A DNA stretch of 64,000 nucleotides from CAYNLK01 sp964398055 (GCA_964398055.1 CAYNLK010000035.1:1-64000); one strand, 5' to 3'. Counted from the first letter of the stretch, positions 1 through 8,694 are shown. The notes: a model not told the origin generated them from the sequence alone. Made by a program: numbers and translations.

Positions 1-887
1 AGATTGCCATCAATCAGGTTCAGAACGGCGCCTTTGTCCGCATCTTCGGCGGGGCTACGGGTGAGGCCCCGGCTGCTGCGGCCGTCGAACTGCCCGACCT
101 GGGCGGTCGAACGGTCACCATTGCCGTTGAAAATGCCTACCTGCCCTTCAACTACATCGACCTGACCACCGGAAAACCGGCCGGCTGGGATTACGATGCC
201 TGGGATGAAATCTGCCGGCGGCTCAACTGCACGCCTCAATACGTTGAGATGCGCTGGGACGGTATGATCGTGGCCGTCAGTGAAGGTCAAACTGATGTCG
301 GGGCCGATGGTATCACCATCACCGAGGAGCGAGCCAAGATTGTCGACTTCTCCGATGGCTACATCAGCGTTGAACAGCGCCTGCTGGTGCGGGCAGATGA
401 GGATCGCTTTGAAACCACCGACGAATTCAAGGCCAACGAAGAACTCCTCATCGGGACCCAACTGGGCACCACCAACTACAACACCGCCGAGGCCTGGGTT
501 GGCGCCAGCCGTATCCTGCCCTTTGATGATTTTGGGCTGGCCGTGCAGGCGCTGATTGCCGGCGACGTCGATGCGGTTATCATCGATGAGACGGCCGGCC
601 TGGGCTACCAGGGCGTCAACGCCGACAAGGTCAAGCTGGTCGGCGAGTCTCTGTCCAGCGACCAGCTTGGTTTCATTTATCCCAAGGGCAGCGAGTTGGT
701 GGAGCCGGTCAACCTGGCTCTGGCCTCAATGGAGGCCGATGGTTTTCTGGCGCAGTTGGCCGACAAATATTTCTCGCCCAAATTCACCGTTACTTATGAA
801 GAGATCGGTAGCCCCGGCTATGAAGGCGAGGAAGAAACCCCGGCCGAAGCTACGCCCCTCCCGGCTGAAGAAACTGCCACGCCCTGA
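1..887 (+). CDS. Amino acid ABC transporter substrate-binding protein, 5' end outside window
   Basis: The reading frame is open from the first codon of the window (position 3), so the start lies upstream. The visible 295 codons hold a family 3 extracellular solute-binding domain: it begins near position 100 with a typical strand (GGRTVTIAVENAYLPFNYI), continues with the MRWDGMI and TEERAKIVDFSDGY motifs of polar amino acid receptors, and ends with a Pro/Thr/Glu-rich tail. Before this domain, the residues INQVQNGAFVRIFGG resemble the last helix of another solute-binding domain, so the full protein may carry two in tandem. The downstream permease and GlnQ-type ATPase make it the periplasmic/extracytoplasmic receptor of that importer. 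The ligand cannot be read from the sequence. Confidence 0.88.
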   Translation, partial: IAINQVQNGAFVRIFGGATGEAPAAAAVELPDLGGRTVTIAVENAYLPFNYIDLTTGKPAGWDYDAWDEICRRLNCTPQYVEMRWDGMIVAVSEGQTDVGADGITITEERAKIVDFSDGYISVEQRLLVRADEDRFETTDEFKANEELLIGTQLGTTNYNTAEAWVGASRILPFDDFGLAVQALIAGDVDAVIIDETAGLGYQGVNADKVKLVGESLSSDQLGFIYPKGSELVEPVNLALASMEADGFLAQLADKYFSPKFTVTYEEIGSPGYEGEEETPAEATPLPAEETATP

Positions 888-1000
888 GCGGCCAGGAAAG
901 CTTTGCTTTGGCTTTGGCCGAAGCCCAGAAATGGCAGCCAGACGCGGTGCTGGTCGAGATGCAAACATCGGCCCTGGGCCCGGCTGATCAAGTAATTTTT

Positions 1001-1053
1001 GTAGGGGCGACCGGCCCTCAGTAAGCCTCAATCGAACCGCCGGTCGCCCCTAC
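1001..1053. repeat. REP-like palindrome, 15-bp arms
   Basis: Perfect inverted arms GTAGGGGCGACCGGC (1001-1015) and GCCGGTCGCCCCTAC (1039-1053) enclose a 23-nt loop in the 287-bp gap between receptor and permease genes. It could fold in the transcript and reduce downstream expression. There is no U-tract, so I call it a dispersed palindrome rather than a terminator. Confidence 0.7.
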
Positions 1054-1174
1054 ACCTCAATCCAAACATAAACGCCAAGATTTCTTGACAGGTATGCAGG
1101 GTCCACGGAGACCCTGCCCATCATTTATCCCACCCAGCCTTAAAAAATAACCAAAACGAACAAGGACAGTTGAT

Positions 1175-2047
1175 ATGACCATATCCGGCAAGACGAGCAG
1201 ACCTATTTCCACCCAGGTCCCCATTACTAACACCCTGGCCGGGCTACCCTGGTGGTTACTGATTATTTTGTTGGCCGGGATATTTATGGTGTATGCCTTT
1301 TACACCGATGAAACGTACCAGGCAATTTTTGACTTTTTGAGAAGCGGCATTATTGTTACTATACGGGTTACACTGATTGCCTATGCCGTTGCGATTACAA
1401 TTGGTCTCCTAACCGGTCTGGCCCGTGTTTCAAAAAATCCAATCATCTATAACCTGGCCACCGTTTATGTTCAGGTCATGCGCGGTCTGCCAATTTTGGT
1501 GACGATTTTGTATGTAGCCTTCGTCTTTATTCCGCTCGTCGTAACTCAGATCAATCGATTAGGCGAGCTTCTGGCCGAGATCGGTTTGTTGGGATCGGGC
1601 AACGTGCTAGCTCTCCTGGGTAACCGCCGAGCCGGGCTTGAGATAAGTTTTGAAATCAGAGCGATTATTGCTCTGGCCATGAGCTACGGCGCCTTTTCGG
1701 CCGAGATTTTTCGGGCCGGCATCGAGTCGATTGGCCGGGGACAAATGGAGGCAGCCCGCTCATTGGGTATGTCTTACTTGCAGGCAATGCGCTACATCAT
1801 TCTGCCGCAGGCGGTGCGGCGAGTTTTGCCGCCGCTGGGCAACGACTTTATTGCGATGCTCAAAGAGTCGTCGCTGGTATCGGCCCTGGGAGTTCAGGAT
1901 ATTACCCAACTGGGCCGGCTGTATTCGGCCAGTTCGTTTGAATACCTAAAAACCTACAATATGGTTGCGTTTTTGTATTTGACCATGACCATCTTACTCT
2001 CGCTGGGCGTGAAGGCGATGGAGATGAGGTTAAAAACCGATGAGTGA
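1175..2047 (+). CDS. Polar amino acid ABC transporter permease
   Basis: Integral membrane permease of the HisM/GlnP family, 290 residues. A hydrophobic segment at about residues 26-46 precedes the conserved region with the EAA loop (EAARSLGMSYLQAMRYIILP, about 191-210), which docks the ATPase. An acceptable ribosome site (AAGGACAG) precedes the ATG. The stop overlaps the start of the ATPase gene, pointing to coupled translation. Only one permease gene is present, so the channel is probably a homodimer. Confidence 0.92.
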   Translation: MTISGKTSRPISTQVPITNTLAGLPWWLLIILLAGIFMVYAFYTDETYQAIFDFLRSGIIVTIRVTLIAYAVAITIGLLTGLARVSKNPIIYNLATVYVQVMRGLPILVTILYVAFVFIPLVVTQINRLGELLAEIGLLGSGNVLALLGNRRAGLEISFEIRAIIALAMSYGAFSAEIFRAGIESIGRGQMEAARSLGMSYLQAMRYIILPQAVRRVLPPLGNDFIAMLKESSLVSALGVQDITQLGRLYSASSFEYLKTYNMVAFLYLTMTILLSLGVKAMEMRLKTDE

Positions 2048-2795
2048 GCTGCCACCCGATAAAAATTCAATCATTGTGATTGAACATCTGTACAAGCACT
2101 TTGGCCACGTTGAAGCCGTGAATGATGTCAGCCTGCAAATCGAAATCGGCGAGGTGGTGGTGATTATCGGACCAAGCGGCTCCGGCAAATCAACCTTGCT
2201 CCGTTGCATCAACCACCTGGAAGCGCCGACCGCCGGCGATATCTGGGTTGACGGTATTCACCTGAGTAAAAAAACCAGGAATATCAACGCCGTTCGCCGC
2301 GAAGTGGGTATGGTCTTTCAGCAGTTCAATCTCTTTCCCCACTTAACCGCGCTGGAGAATGTGACCATTGCCCAGACCGTGGTCCGCAAGCGCAAAAAAC
2401 AGGAAGCCATTGAAATTGCCAGGCAACAGTTGCAGCGGGTCGGTATCCCGGAAAAGGCCGATGTCTATCCTGGCCAGCTTTCCGGCGGCCAGCAGCAGCG
2501 AGTCGCCATTGCCCGGGCCCTGGCTATGAACCCAAAGATCATGCTCTTCGACGAGCCAACCAGCGCCCTGGATCCAGAAATGATCAAAGAAGTGCTCGAC
2601 GTGATGTTAGACCTGGCCAAAGAAGGGATGACCATGGTGGTGGTTACCCATGAGATGGGTTTTGCCCGGGCCGCAGCCGACCGGATCATCTTTATGGACG
2701 GAGGCAGGATTGTTGAGGATACCACCCCCCACCAACTGTTCACCAACCCCAAGCACGACCGAACCAGGATGTTCCTGAGTAAAATTCTGCACTAA
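2040..2795 (+). CDS. Amino acid ABC transporter ATP-binding protein (GlnQ-type)
   Basis: 251-residue ABC ATPase powering amino acid import. Walker A GPSGSGKST at about residue 43, Q-loop MVFQQFNLFPH near 92, signature LSGGQQQR near 147, Walker B IMLFDEP near 167 and H-loop VTHEMG near 202 are all intact. Its length and the NLFPHLTALENV motif are typical of GlnQ/HisP. The ATG lies 8 bp inside the permease gene. The phosphatase gene follows 6 bp after the stop and may share the transcript. Confidence 0.95.
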   Translation: MSELPPDKNSIIVIEHLYKHFGHVEAVNDVSLQIEIGEVVVIIGPSGSGKSTLLRCINHLEAPTAGDIWVDGIHLSKKTRNINAVRREVGMVFQQFNLFPHLTALENVTIAQTVVRKRKKQEAIEIARQQLQRVGIPEKADVYPGQLSGGQQQRVAIARALAMNPKIMLFDEPTSALDPEMIKEVLDVMLDLAKEGMTMVVVTHEMGFARAAADRIIFMDGGRIVEDTTPHQLFTNPKHDRTRMFLSKILH

Positions 2796-2801
2796 AATCT
2801 T

Positions 2802-3809
2802 ATGACTTCAGCTCTCGCTAAATCCTACCCCCGCCTCTGGTCTCTGGAAGGCGGCCGGGCCATGGTGGTCACCGACCTCCACGGTGATTGGCCGGCTTTC
2901 CAACGTTATCGCGATCGCTTTGTCGATCTGCACGCCCGGGGTCAGGCCGACTGGCTGATCCTGACCGGCGACCTCATTCACCGTGAGGACAACCACCCCG
3001 ACCGCTCCATCGACGTTGTTTTGGATATCCTGGCTCTGCAAGCCAGCTATGGCGAAGCAATCATTTATCTATGCGGCAATCACGAGATGCCCCATCTCTA
3101 CGGCATTAGCCTGGCCAAAGGTGACCGCCTCTTCACCCCCAGCTTTGAAGCCGCGTTAAACAAGAGCGGCCGCCGGGCCGACATCATCGCCCTGTTCGAC
3201 GCCCTACCTTTTTTCCTGCGCACCCGGGCCGGGGTAAGTTTAACTCACGCCGGGGCCTCGCCACCGCTGGTCGAGACCAGCAAAGCTGTTGAGTTATTCC
3301 ACTGGAGTCACCAACAAATCCTGAAATGGGCCGAGGACGTGATAGCCCAGGAGGGTGTGGAAAGCTTACGGCGAGCCTATGCCAAATTCGCCGGGGAAGA
3401 TTACGAAACTCTGGCCAAATTTTACCTGGCCGTAACCGGTCCGGCCGATCCGCGCTACAATGACTTGCTGCGAGGTTTTTTGGTCAGTACCCACCCCCAC
3501 TTTGACAAATTGTTGTGGCCGGCGCTCTTCACCCGCTGCGAGCGGGAATACGGCCGGACCGATTACGACATCTTTTTGGCCGCCATGCTTCACGAGCTAT
3601 CCACCAATTTCTATCCGCAACAACTGCTGGTGGCCGGCCACATTACTATTCAGGGTGGTTACCAAATTAGCGCCAAACAACATCTGCGGCTGGCCAGCGC
3701 CTATCACGCCACGCCGTACACCGCCGGTCAATATTTGCTATTCGACACGGCCAGGCCGGTTAGCCGCATTGAGGAATTACTGAACGGCTTAGGCACTGTT
3801 TACAAGTAG
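2802..3809 (+). CDS. PPP-family metallophosphatase (calcineurin-like)
   Basis: 335 residues with the two-metal phosphoesterase motifs: DLHGD at about 25, GDLIHRED near 55, GNHE near 91, THAG near 148 and GHIT near 279. These resemble PPP protein phosphatases and symmetrical diadenosine tetraphosphatases; the substrate cannot be told from sequence. No signal peptide is visible, so it is probably cytoplasmic. It starts 6 bp after the transporter ATPase gene and ends with TAG. A transporter-coupled signalling role is possible but is only suggested by position. Confidence 0.8.
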   Translation: MTSALAKSYPRLWSLEGGRAMVVTDLHGDWPAFQRYRDRFVDLHARGQADWLILTGDLIHREDNHPDRSIDVVLDILALQASYGEAIIYLCGNHEMPHLYGISLAKGDRLFTPSFEAALNKSGRRADIIALFDALPFFLRTRAGVSLTHAGASPPLVETSKAVELFHWSHQQILKWAEDVIAQEGVESLRRAYAKFAGEDYETLAKFYLAVTGPADPRYNDLLRGFLVSTHPHFDKLLWPALFTRCEREYGRTDYDIFLAAMLHELSTNFYPQQLLVAGHITIQGGYQISAKQHLRLASAYHATPYTAGQYLLFDTARPVSRIEELLNGLGTVYK

Positions 3810-3815
3810 ACCCGG

Positions 3816-3899
3816 TAGATCCAATTTTTTGTAGCAGAGGCATCCCTATGCCTCCGCGAGCGGGCATTGGGATGCCCGCCTACGGCAAATTTGGATCTA
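3816..3899. repeat. Nested palindromic element between convergent genes
   Basis: Outer arms TAGATCCAA (3816-3824) and TTGGATCTA (3891-3899) enclose an imperfect 53-bp palindrome (3831-3883). That in turn contains a perfect hairpin, GCGGGCAT-TGGG-ATGCCCGC (3860-3879). It lies just after the phosphatase stop and before the 3' end of the opposing ATPase gene, so it may end transcription in both directions. Confidence 0.65.
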
Positions 3900-3929
3900 T
3901 TGAGACTTATGTCCAGAACAAATAGAAAA

Positions 3930-3968
3930 GTGACCAACAATAAAAAAGTGCCGGTCCCTTGTGGTCAC
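3930..3968. repeat. Hairpin containing the AAGTGCCGGTC repeat core
   Basis: Arms GTGACCA (3930-3936) and TGGTCAC (3962-3968) flank AAGTGCCGGTC (3947-3957), a core shared with two other palindromes (6928-7020 and 7879-7913). It lies 5 bp beyond the stop of the minus-strand ATPase gene. Confidence 0.5.
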
Positions 3969-3972
3969 AAAA

Positions 3973-5481
3973 TCAATCTCCTTTTACCCCCGACATCAAC
4001 AGCCCCAATTGCTGAACGTTGGCCCCGGCAGCCGGCAGCACCCCCATAATCTCACCCTCATAGATAACCGCAATGCGATCCGCCAACTCCAAAATCTCAT
4101 CCAAATCTTCGGAAATCAGCAAAATTGCGGCGCCCCGCTGGCGCTGCTCCAGCAGTTTGGCCCGCACGTATTCCGTGGCCCCCACATCCAGCCCCCGGGT
4201 GGGTTGAGATACGACAATTACCTTAGGCTCGCGTTCAAATACGCGCGCCAGAATAACTTTCTGCATATTGCCGCCGGAGAGCGTTCTGATCTTATCGCCC
4301 GGCGAGGCTTTGATTTGATACTCCTTGATCAGCTTCGCGGCATGCTGGCGGATGCGGCGATGATCGAGCATGCCATTGTTGATAAAATCTTCCAGATGCT
4401 CCAAAGCCATGTTCTGGGCCACCGTCATGCCGTTGACTACGCTGGCATGCCGGTCTTCCGGGATCCGCCCGATCCCGGCCGCCATTAACCGGGCCGGATC
4501 GGCCTTGGTAAGATCCTGGCCCATCACCCAGAATTGCCCCGCCGTCACCGACCGCGTCCCGGCCAACACCTGAGCCAACTCCGGCTGGCCGTTGCCCGAC
4601 ACCCCGGCCAGCCCCACAATTTCGCCGGCATGGACGTCAAGCGTAATATTCTTGAGAGCCGGCAAACCTTTGTTATCCAGGGCGGCCACATTTTTTAATT
4701 GCAGGGCCACCTGGCCACCGTGGGCTTCGGCCGCTCTGGTCACGCCAAAGGTTTCGCGGCCAACCATCATCCGGGCCAATTCCGGTTGGGTGGTCTCCGT
4801 GGTTGCCACGGTGCCTACCACCCGGCCGCTCCGCAACACTGTAACCCGGTTGGTAATGGTCATCACTTCGTTGAGTTTATGGCTGATGAAAACCACCGAC
4901 AGTCCCTGCTGCTGCAAACGCTGCAAACTCTCGAACAGTTGCTCCACCTCCTGAGGGATCAGCACAGCGGTCGGCTCATCCAGGATCAACACCCTGGCTT
5001 CGCGGTAGAGCGCCTTTAGAATCTCAACGCGCTGGCGCTGGCCGACCGACAGATCTTTCACCAGGGCCGTTGGCTTGACCTCGATCCCATACTGCCTGGA
5101 GGCAGCCGCCACTCTTTCATGGGCCTCGACCAGATTCAAGCGAAAACTATCGGTATAGCCGAGCACGACATTTTCGGTCACAGTCAGCGGCGGTACCAGG
5201 GCAAAATGTTGGGTCACCATCCCGATGCCCAAGCCGATGGCGTCTTTGGGCGATTTGATCTCAGCCGGTTGGCCGTTGACCAGAATTTCGCCGGCGTCGG
5301 CGTGGTAGAGTCCGTACAGAATCCGCATCAGGGTGGTTTTACCGGCCCCGTTTTCGCCCAGCAGGGCGTGGATTTCACCCCGACGCAGGCTAAAATCGAC
5401 CCGGTCGTTGGCCACCAAAGTCCCAAAGTGCTTATAAATCTGCCGCATCTCGACGACATTTGAGCCGTTTGTCTCAGTCAC
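3973..5481 (-). CDS. Double ABC ATPase of a BMP-type nucleoside/sugar importer
   Basis: 502 residues with two ABC cassettes. The first has a complete Walker A (GENGAGKTT, about residues 42-50), signature LSVGQRQR and Walker B VLILDEPTAVL. The second has a degenerate Walker A (GVSGNGQPEL, no Lys-Thr/Ser), signature LSGGNMQK and a Walker B-like VIVVSQPTRGLD. This asymmetry is usual in the NupO/YufO and RbsA/MglA families. It is transcribed after the BMP receptor gene, 112 bp downstream. The two permease genes that normally follow are absent: the next gene is the phosphatase on the opposite strand. Confidence 0.92.
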   Translation of the reverse strand: MTETNGSNVVEMRQIYKHFGTLVANDRVDFSLRRGEIHALLGENGAGKTTLMRILYGLYHADAGEILVNGQPAEIKSPKDAIGLGIGMVTQHFALVPPLTVTENVVLGYTDSFRLNLVEAHERVAAASRQYGIEVKPTALVKDLSVGQRQRVEILKALYREARVLILDEPTAVLIPQEVEQLFESLQRLQQQGLSVVFISHKLNEVMTITNRVTVLRSGRVVGTVATTETTQPELARMMVGRETFGVTRAAEAHGGQVALQLKNVAALDNKGLPALKNITLDVHAGEIVGLAGVSGNGQPELAQVLAGTRSVTAGQFWVMGQDLTKADPARLMAAGIGRIPEDRHASVVNGMTVAQNMALEHLEDFINNGMLDHRRIRQHAAKLIKEYQIKASPGDKIRTLSGGNMQKVILARVFEREPKVIVVSQPTRGLDVGATEYVRAKLLEQRQRGAAILLISEDLDEILELADRIAVIYEGEIMGVLPAAGANVQQLGLLMSGVKGD

Positions 5482-5518
5482 AAGCTAACCCCTTCACCAA
5501 AATGATCCCCACCCTAAC

Positions 5519-5539
5519 CCTCCCCCTGACAGGGGGAGG
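5519..5539. repeat. Short GC-rich hairpin between receptor and ATPase genes
   Basis: CCTCCCCCT (5519-5527), loop GAC, AGGGGGAGG (5531-5539): a perfect 9-bp stem. In an operon with a receptor gene first, such a stem can lower expression of the ATPase relative to the receptor. That function is inferred. Confidence 0.55.
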
Positions 5540-5593
5540 GCAGGGAGGGGATAGTGAACCGCACTTTCTTGCCGTCGGTTAATTTTTATCGAT

Positions 5594-6706
5594 TTATCTG
5601 GCTGCTTTAGAAGAGGCTGGCGGTGGCGCTTCGTCAATATCCACCCGGAACAGACCCTTGATGATCTCTTCCTCTTTAGCCTTGACTTGCTGAACCAGCT
5701 CGGCCGGGATGCCGCCCTTGACGCCTTCATTGATTGGGGCCAAACTGGCCCCACCTTTGGCGACCATACTGAAATCCTTGAGGTCTTGCGAGGTATAGGT
5801 ACCGCCGGCGACCTGGTTGATAATATACTCAACCGTCGGCTCCATATTCCAGACCGGGCCGCTGACCACCGACTCAGGCGCCAATTCCTTCTGGTCGCTC
5901 ATATTGCCAAAGGAGTAAAGCCCATTCTCGGCGGCGGCCTCGATCACGCCGAAGCGTTCGGCAAAGAGCACGTCTGCCCCGGCATCCACCTGGGCCAGGG
6001 CCGCTTCTTTGGCCGCGGCCGGGTCGAACCAGCTATTGATAAAGGAGGTCTTCACATCCACCTCCGGGTTGACCGACTCGGCTCCGGCAATGAATGCGTT
6101 GACAATCCGGTTGACTTCCGGCACCGGTAACCCACCGACCACGCCGATGACATTACTTTTGGTCAGGCCGCCGGCCAGCATACCGCTGAGGTAGGCCGGC
6201 TCGTGGATCCAGTTGTCGAACACCGAGAAGTTTGGCTCGGCCGGGCCGCCGCCGGAGCCAAAGACAAAGGCAATCTCCGGATAGTCGGCCGCCACCCGGC
6301 GGACCGCTTCTTCATTGCCAAACGCGTCGCCAAAGATGATATCGGGCTTGGTCTCTTCGGCCACTTCCCGCAGCACCCGCTCCATATCGCCGGCATAACC
6401 GATATCGTCGGTGTAGGTATATTGAATTTTACCGGCGGCCTGGGCTTTATTGAGGGCAGAGTGGATAACGCCATCCCACGGCTCCTCAATCGCCGTGGCG
6501 TAAGCGCCAAACACCACCAGGGGCCCTTGCTCGGCCATCTGCGCCTCCACCGGCACCTCGACCGTTACAATCTTCTCGACTTCCTCCTTCACCACCACCG
6601 TTTCAATCACGGTAATGGTCTCGGGGGTGGGGGCCGGGCCGCATTGGGCCGCTACTAAACTTACCAACAACGTCGCCAGTACGAGCAAGAGTAATTTCTT
6701 TGACAT
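5594..6706 (-). CDS. BMP family ABC transporter substrate-binding lipoprotein
   Basis: 370 residues. A hydrophobic signal sequence ends in a lipobox (LVAAQC), so the mature protein should be a lipid-anchored receptor. The body matches the BMP/Med family that binds nucleosides or simple sugars: a repeated Rossmann-like fold with IIFGDAFGNEEAV and a VIGVVGG motif near the middle. A GGAGG ribosome site lies 9 nt before the ATG. It is followed by the matching double ATPase gene. The permeases must be elsewhere or lost. Confidence 0.9.
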   Translation of the reverse strand: MSKKLLLLVLATLLVSLVAAQCGPAPTPETITVIETVVVKEEVEKIVTVEVPVEAQMAEQGPLVVFGAYATAIEEPWDGVIHSALNKAQAAGKIQYTYTDDIGYAGDMERVLREVAEETKPDIIFGDAFGNEEAVRRVAADYPEIAFVFGSGGGPAEPNFSVFDNWIHEPAYLSGMLAGGLTKSNVIGVVGGLPVPEVNRIVNAFIAGAESVNPEVDVKTSFINSWFDPAAAKEAALAQVDAGADVLFAERFGVIEAAAENGLYSFGNMSDQKELAPESVVSGPVWNMEPTVEYIINQVAGGTYTSQDLKDFSMVAKGGASLAPINEGVKGGIPAELVQQVKAKEEEIIKGLFRVDIDEAPPPASSKAAR

Positions 6707-6927
6707 AAGTTTTGCTCCTCCCTTGGGTCAAATTTTAGTTTAGATTATTTGGAAAACTTTAACGAGGTGATTGAGACTAATACTCAAGATCAGCCGCCGA
6801 ATTTCTGCCGGTTGCACCTCCTCTCTGGGGATAAAGCTGCATCAGAAGCAGCTAATTTTACTATGAACGATTTTGATTTGCCAAATGGCTGAATCCGCTG
6901 GGGGCGTCCACAATTTAAGGCAGCTAA

Positions 6928-7020
6928 AGTGACCGGCACTTCCATCATTATTTCTGAGCTAAATTTCAGGCACTTGGGTGGCAATTCCAAGCCAAAAATT
7001 AGCAGAAAGTGCCGGTCACT
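6928..7020. repeat. MITE-like segment with perfect 13-bp terminal inverted repeats
   Basis: AGTGACCGGCACT at 6928-6940 and its exact complement AGTGCCGGTCACT at 7008-7020 bound a 93-bp segment without a gene. The same core reappears as a tight hairpin at 7879-7913. Confidence 0.65.
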
Positions 7021-7094
7021 TAAAGAGCCAATCCGATGAAGCCAAGTGCGGGGTGTCCGCCGCTAAAAAATCCAACCCGACATCCAAAATGAAG

Positions 7095-7196
7095 CCGGGT
7101 GGGTCTGTCCCAGAATTTAGGACAGGCCGGGGGATTTCGGGGGGTGTCCCCCCGTTCCCCCCTGTGCTTCCCAAAACTTGGGACGCACCCAGCCGG
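7095..7196. repeat. Imperfect 102-bp palindrome with internal G-rich hairpin
   Basis: The ends pair over 15 of 18 positions (7095-7112 with 7179-7196). Inside lies a perfect CGGGGGG-TGT-CCCCCCG hairpin (7138-7154). It is probably a dispersed structural repeat, and the stretch is unusually G-rich. Confidence 0.5.
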
Positions 7197-7305
7197 GTTG
7201 CCAATTTATAACTTGACAACAAGTATAGTATAATCAGGCTTCTCTGTCTCGGCTCAGGCCGGAGGCAGCGACCAGTTAATCAAAGAAAGGAGTCTCAACT
7301 CACTG

Positions 7306-7863
7306 ATGCCTAGTCAATCTTTAACCACCTATCTGAACCAAACCGTCTGGCGCCGGGTCGCCGCTATTGTGATCTTTGCCGCTGTCACCGCCCTGGCTGC
7401 GCGGGTGACCATCTACCTGCCCTTCACCCCGGTACCGATTACGATGCAGCCGCTGGCCGTAGTTCTGGCGGGGCTGGTGTTGGGGGCCTGGGGGGGCGCG
7501 CTGGCCCAGTTGAGCTACCTGGGGCTAATCGCCACGGGCCTGCCGCTCGACGCCAACGGCTCCGGCCCGGCTGCCTTCTTCGGCCCAACGGCTGGCTATT
7601 TGATCGGTTTTGCGCCGGCCGCCTTTGTGGCCGGCTGGTTGGCCGAACGGCTGGCTACCCAAAAGTGGTGGGGCAACTTTGTGGCCGCCCTGGCCGGGAT
7701 GCTGGCGCTTTACCTGGTCGGGGCCAGTTGGCTGGCGGCACTGCTGGGCAGTTGGCAGCAGGCCTGGCTGGCCGGGGTGGCCCCGTTCGTCCTGCTGGAC
7801 CTGGGCAAAGCGGCTATTGCCGCATGCGTGGCCGAGAGCGGCAAACTGCTTTTCAGGCACTAA
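7306..7863 (+). CDS. bioY: Biotin transporter BioY
   Basis: 185 residues, about the usual length of BioY, the S-component of energy-coupling-factor biotin transporters. About six membrane segments are evident. The family motif TIYLPFTPVPITMQPLAV near residues 34-51 and the GPTAGYLIGF motif near 88-97 are diagnostic. AAAGGAG precedes the ATG. No EcfAAT genes are adjacent, so it must use a shared energising module or work alone. Confidence 0.93.
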   Translation: MPSQSLTTYLNQTVWRRVAAIVIFAAVTALAARVTIYLPFTPVPITMQPLAVVLAGLVLGAWGGALAQLSYLGLIATGLPLDANGSGPAAFFGPTAGYLIGFAPAAFVAGWLAERLATQKWWGNFVAALAGMLALYLVGASWLAALLGSWQQAWLAGVAPFVLLDLGKAAIAACVAESGKLLFRH

Positions 7864-7878
7864 TTTAACTCAGTTGTA

Positions 7879-7913
7879 AGGTGACCGGCACTTTAGTTAA
7901 GTGCCGGTCACCT
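7879..7913. terminator. Bidirectional terminator-like hairpin
   Basis: Perfect 15-bp arms AGGTGACCGGCACTT (7879-7893) and AAGTGCCGGTCACCT (7899-7913) with a 5-nt loop. It lies exactly between the convergent bioY and AlkD-type genes. No long U-tract follows. The arms belong to the AAGTGCCGGTCAC repeat family. Confidence 0.65.
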
Positions 7914-7918
7914 GGTAG

Positions 7919-8599
7919 CTAAATGGCGCTCAGTTTTTGTTGCACCTTCTCACTCGTCAGTTCCCGTAAAGCGTCCGCGGCAATCCAGCGGGCGCTTTTC
8001 GATTCCAACTGCTGCATCTCCTGGGCGGCTTGAATCGCGGCCTGATTGAGATTGCGGTTCCGCTTGCCGATTTGCCGCAAGGCCCAGTTGACCGCCTTTT
8101 TGACAAAGTTGCGCTCGTCCGTGCCAGCCCGCTGGAGGAGCGGCAAAAAGTCGCTGAAGCGTTCATCCCCGGCCTTTTTGTCGTGCACGGCCAGCGTGGC
8201 CAGCAGGGCAAACGCGGCTCGTTTGACGAACTCCTCCTCCCGATTACTCCACTCGACCACCTTTTGATAGGCCAAAGGCGTTTGCCTGAACAAGTTGATG
8301 CAGCACTGGTCGCACACATCCCAAGAATCGAAATCTTTGACCCACGCGTCCATCTGCGCTTCGCTGACCTGCTGCGGGTTGTCAATGAACGCGGCCAGAA
8401 TCCGGGCCTCGTGAATGCCGGAGGCCCACAGTTGTTGGGCCAGGTCGTGATTTCTGCCGATCTCTTTAGCCATCCGGCGCAGAGTCGGGATGGAAATGCC
8501 CAGAGTGTGCTGTCCGCCCACGGCAAATTTGGCCATCCCGGCGACCGCCGCGGGGTCGGCCAGGGCTTGTAACCGGTTGATCACATCCTCATATACCAT
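7919..8599 (-). CDS. AlkD-type DNA alkylation repair protein
   Basis: 226 residues from the ATG at 8599, chosen because GGAGG lies 10 nt upstream; a longer reading to 8626 lacks this. It consists of HEAT-like helical repeats typical of AlkD DNA glycosylases, which excise N3/N7-alkylated bases. The motif DSWDVCDQCC (about residues 100-109) contains the Trp and Asp positions conserved in the DNA-binding cleft, followed by KRAAFALLATLAVHDK and FVKKAVNWALRQIGKRN. It ends in TAG. Confidence 0.88.
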   Translation of the reverse strand: MVYEDVINRLQALADPAAVAGMAKFAVGGQHTLGISIPTLRRMAKEIGRNHDLAQQLWASGIHEARILAAFIDNPQQVSEAQMDAWVKDFDSWDVCDQCCINLFRQTPLAYQKVVEWSNREEEFVKRAAFALLATLAVHDKKAGDERFSDFLPLLQRAGTDERNFVKKAVNWALRQIGKRNRNLNQAAIQAAQEMQQLESKSARWIAADALRELTSEKVQQKLSAI

Positions 8600-8660
8600 T
8601 GTCTGTTGCCTCCGAGTAAATCTCAATCTGTAACATCATAAGTCACAATTAGCCAATAAC

Positions 8661-8694
8661 AAAGACGGAGGCTATGAATTGAGCCTCCGTCTTT
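8661..8694. terminator. Hairpin terminator between AlkD and kinase genes
   Basis: AAAGACGGAGGCT (8661-8673), 8-nt loop, AGCCTCCGTCTTT (8682-8694), a perfect 13-bp stem. It is 32 bp past the kinase stop in the minus direction. Confidence 0.7.

Larger units (their letters stand above)
6707..7305. other. Intergenic region with palindromic repeats, upstream of bioY and the BMP receptor
   Basis: No credible gene. It holds the divergent promoters of the BMP receptor gene (minus) and bioY (plus), a 93-bp segment bounded by 13-bp inverted repeats (6928-7020) and a larger imperfect palindrome (7095-7196). A TATAAT at 7229-7234 is the best -10 candidate for bioY, but no -35 lies at proper spacing. I found no recognisable BirA operator. 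Confidence 0.6.

Noticed and set aside
7213..7234. TTGACA and TATAAT upstream of bioY as a promoter
   Set aside because: Only 10 bp separate the two boxes, too few for a normal sigma70 promoter; only the -10 may be real.
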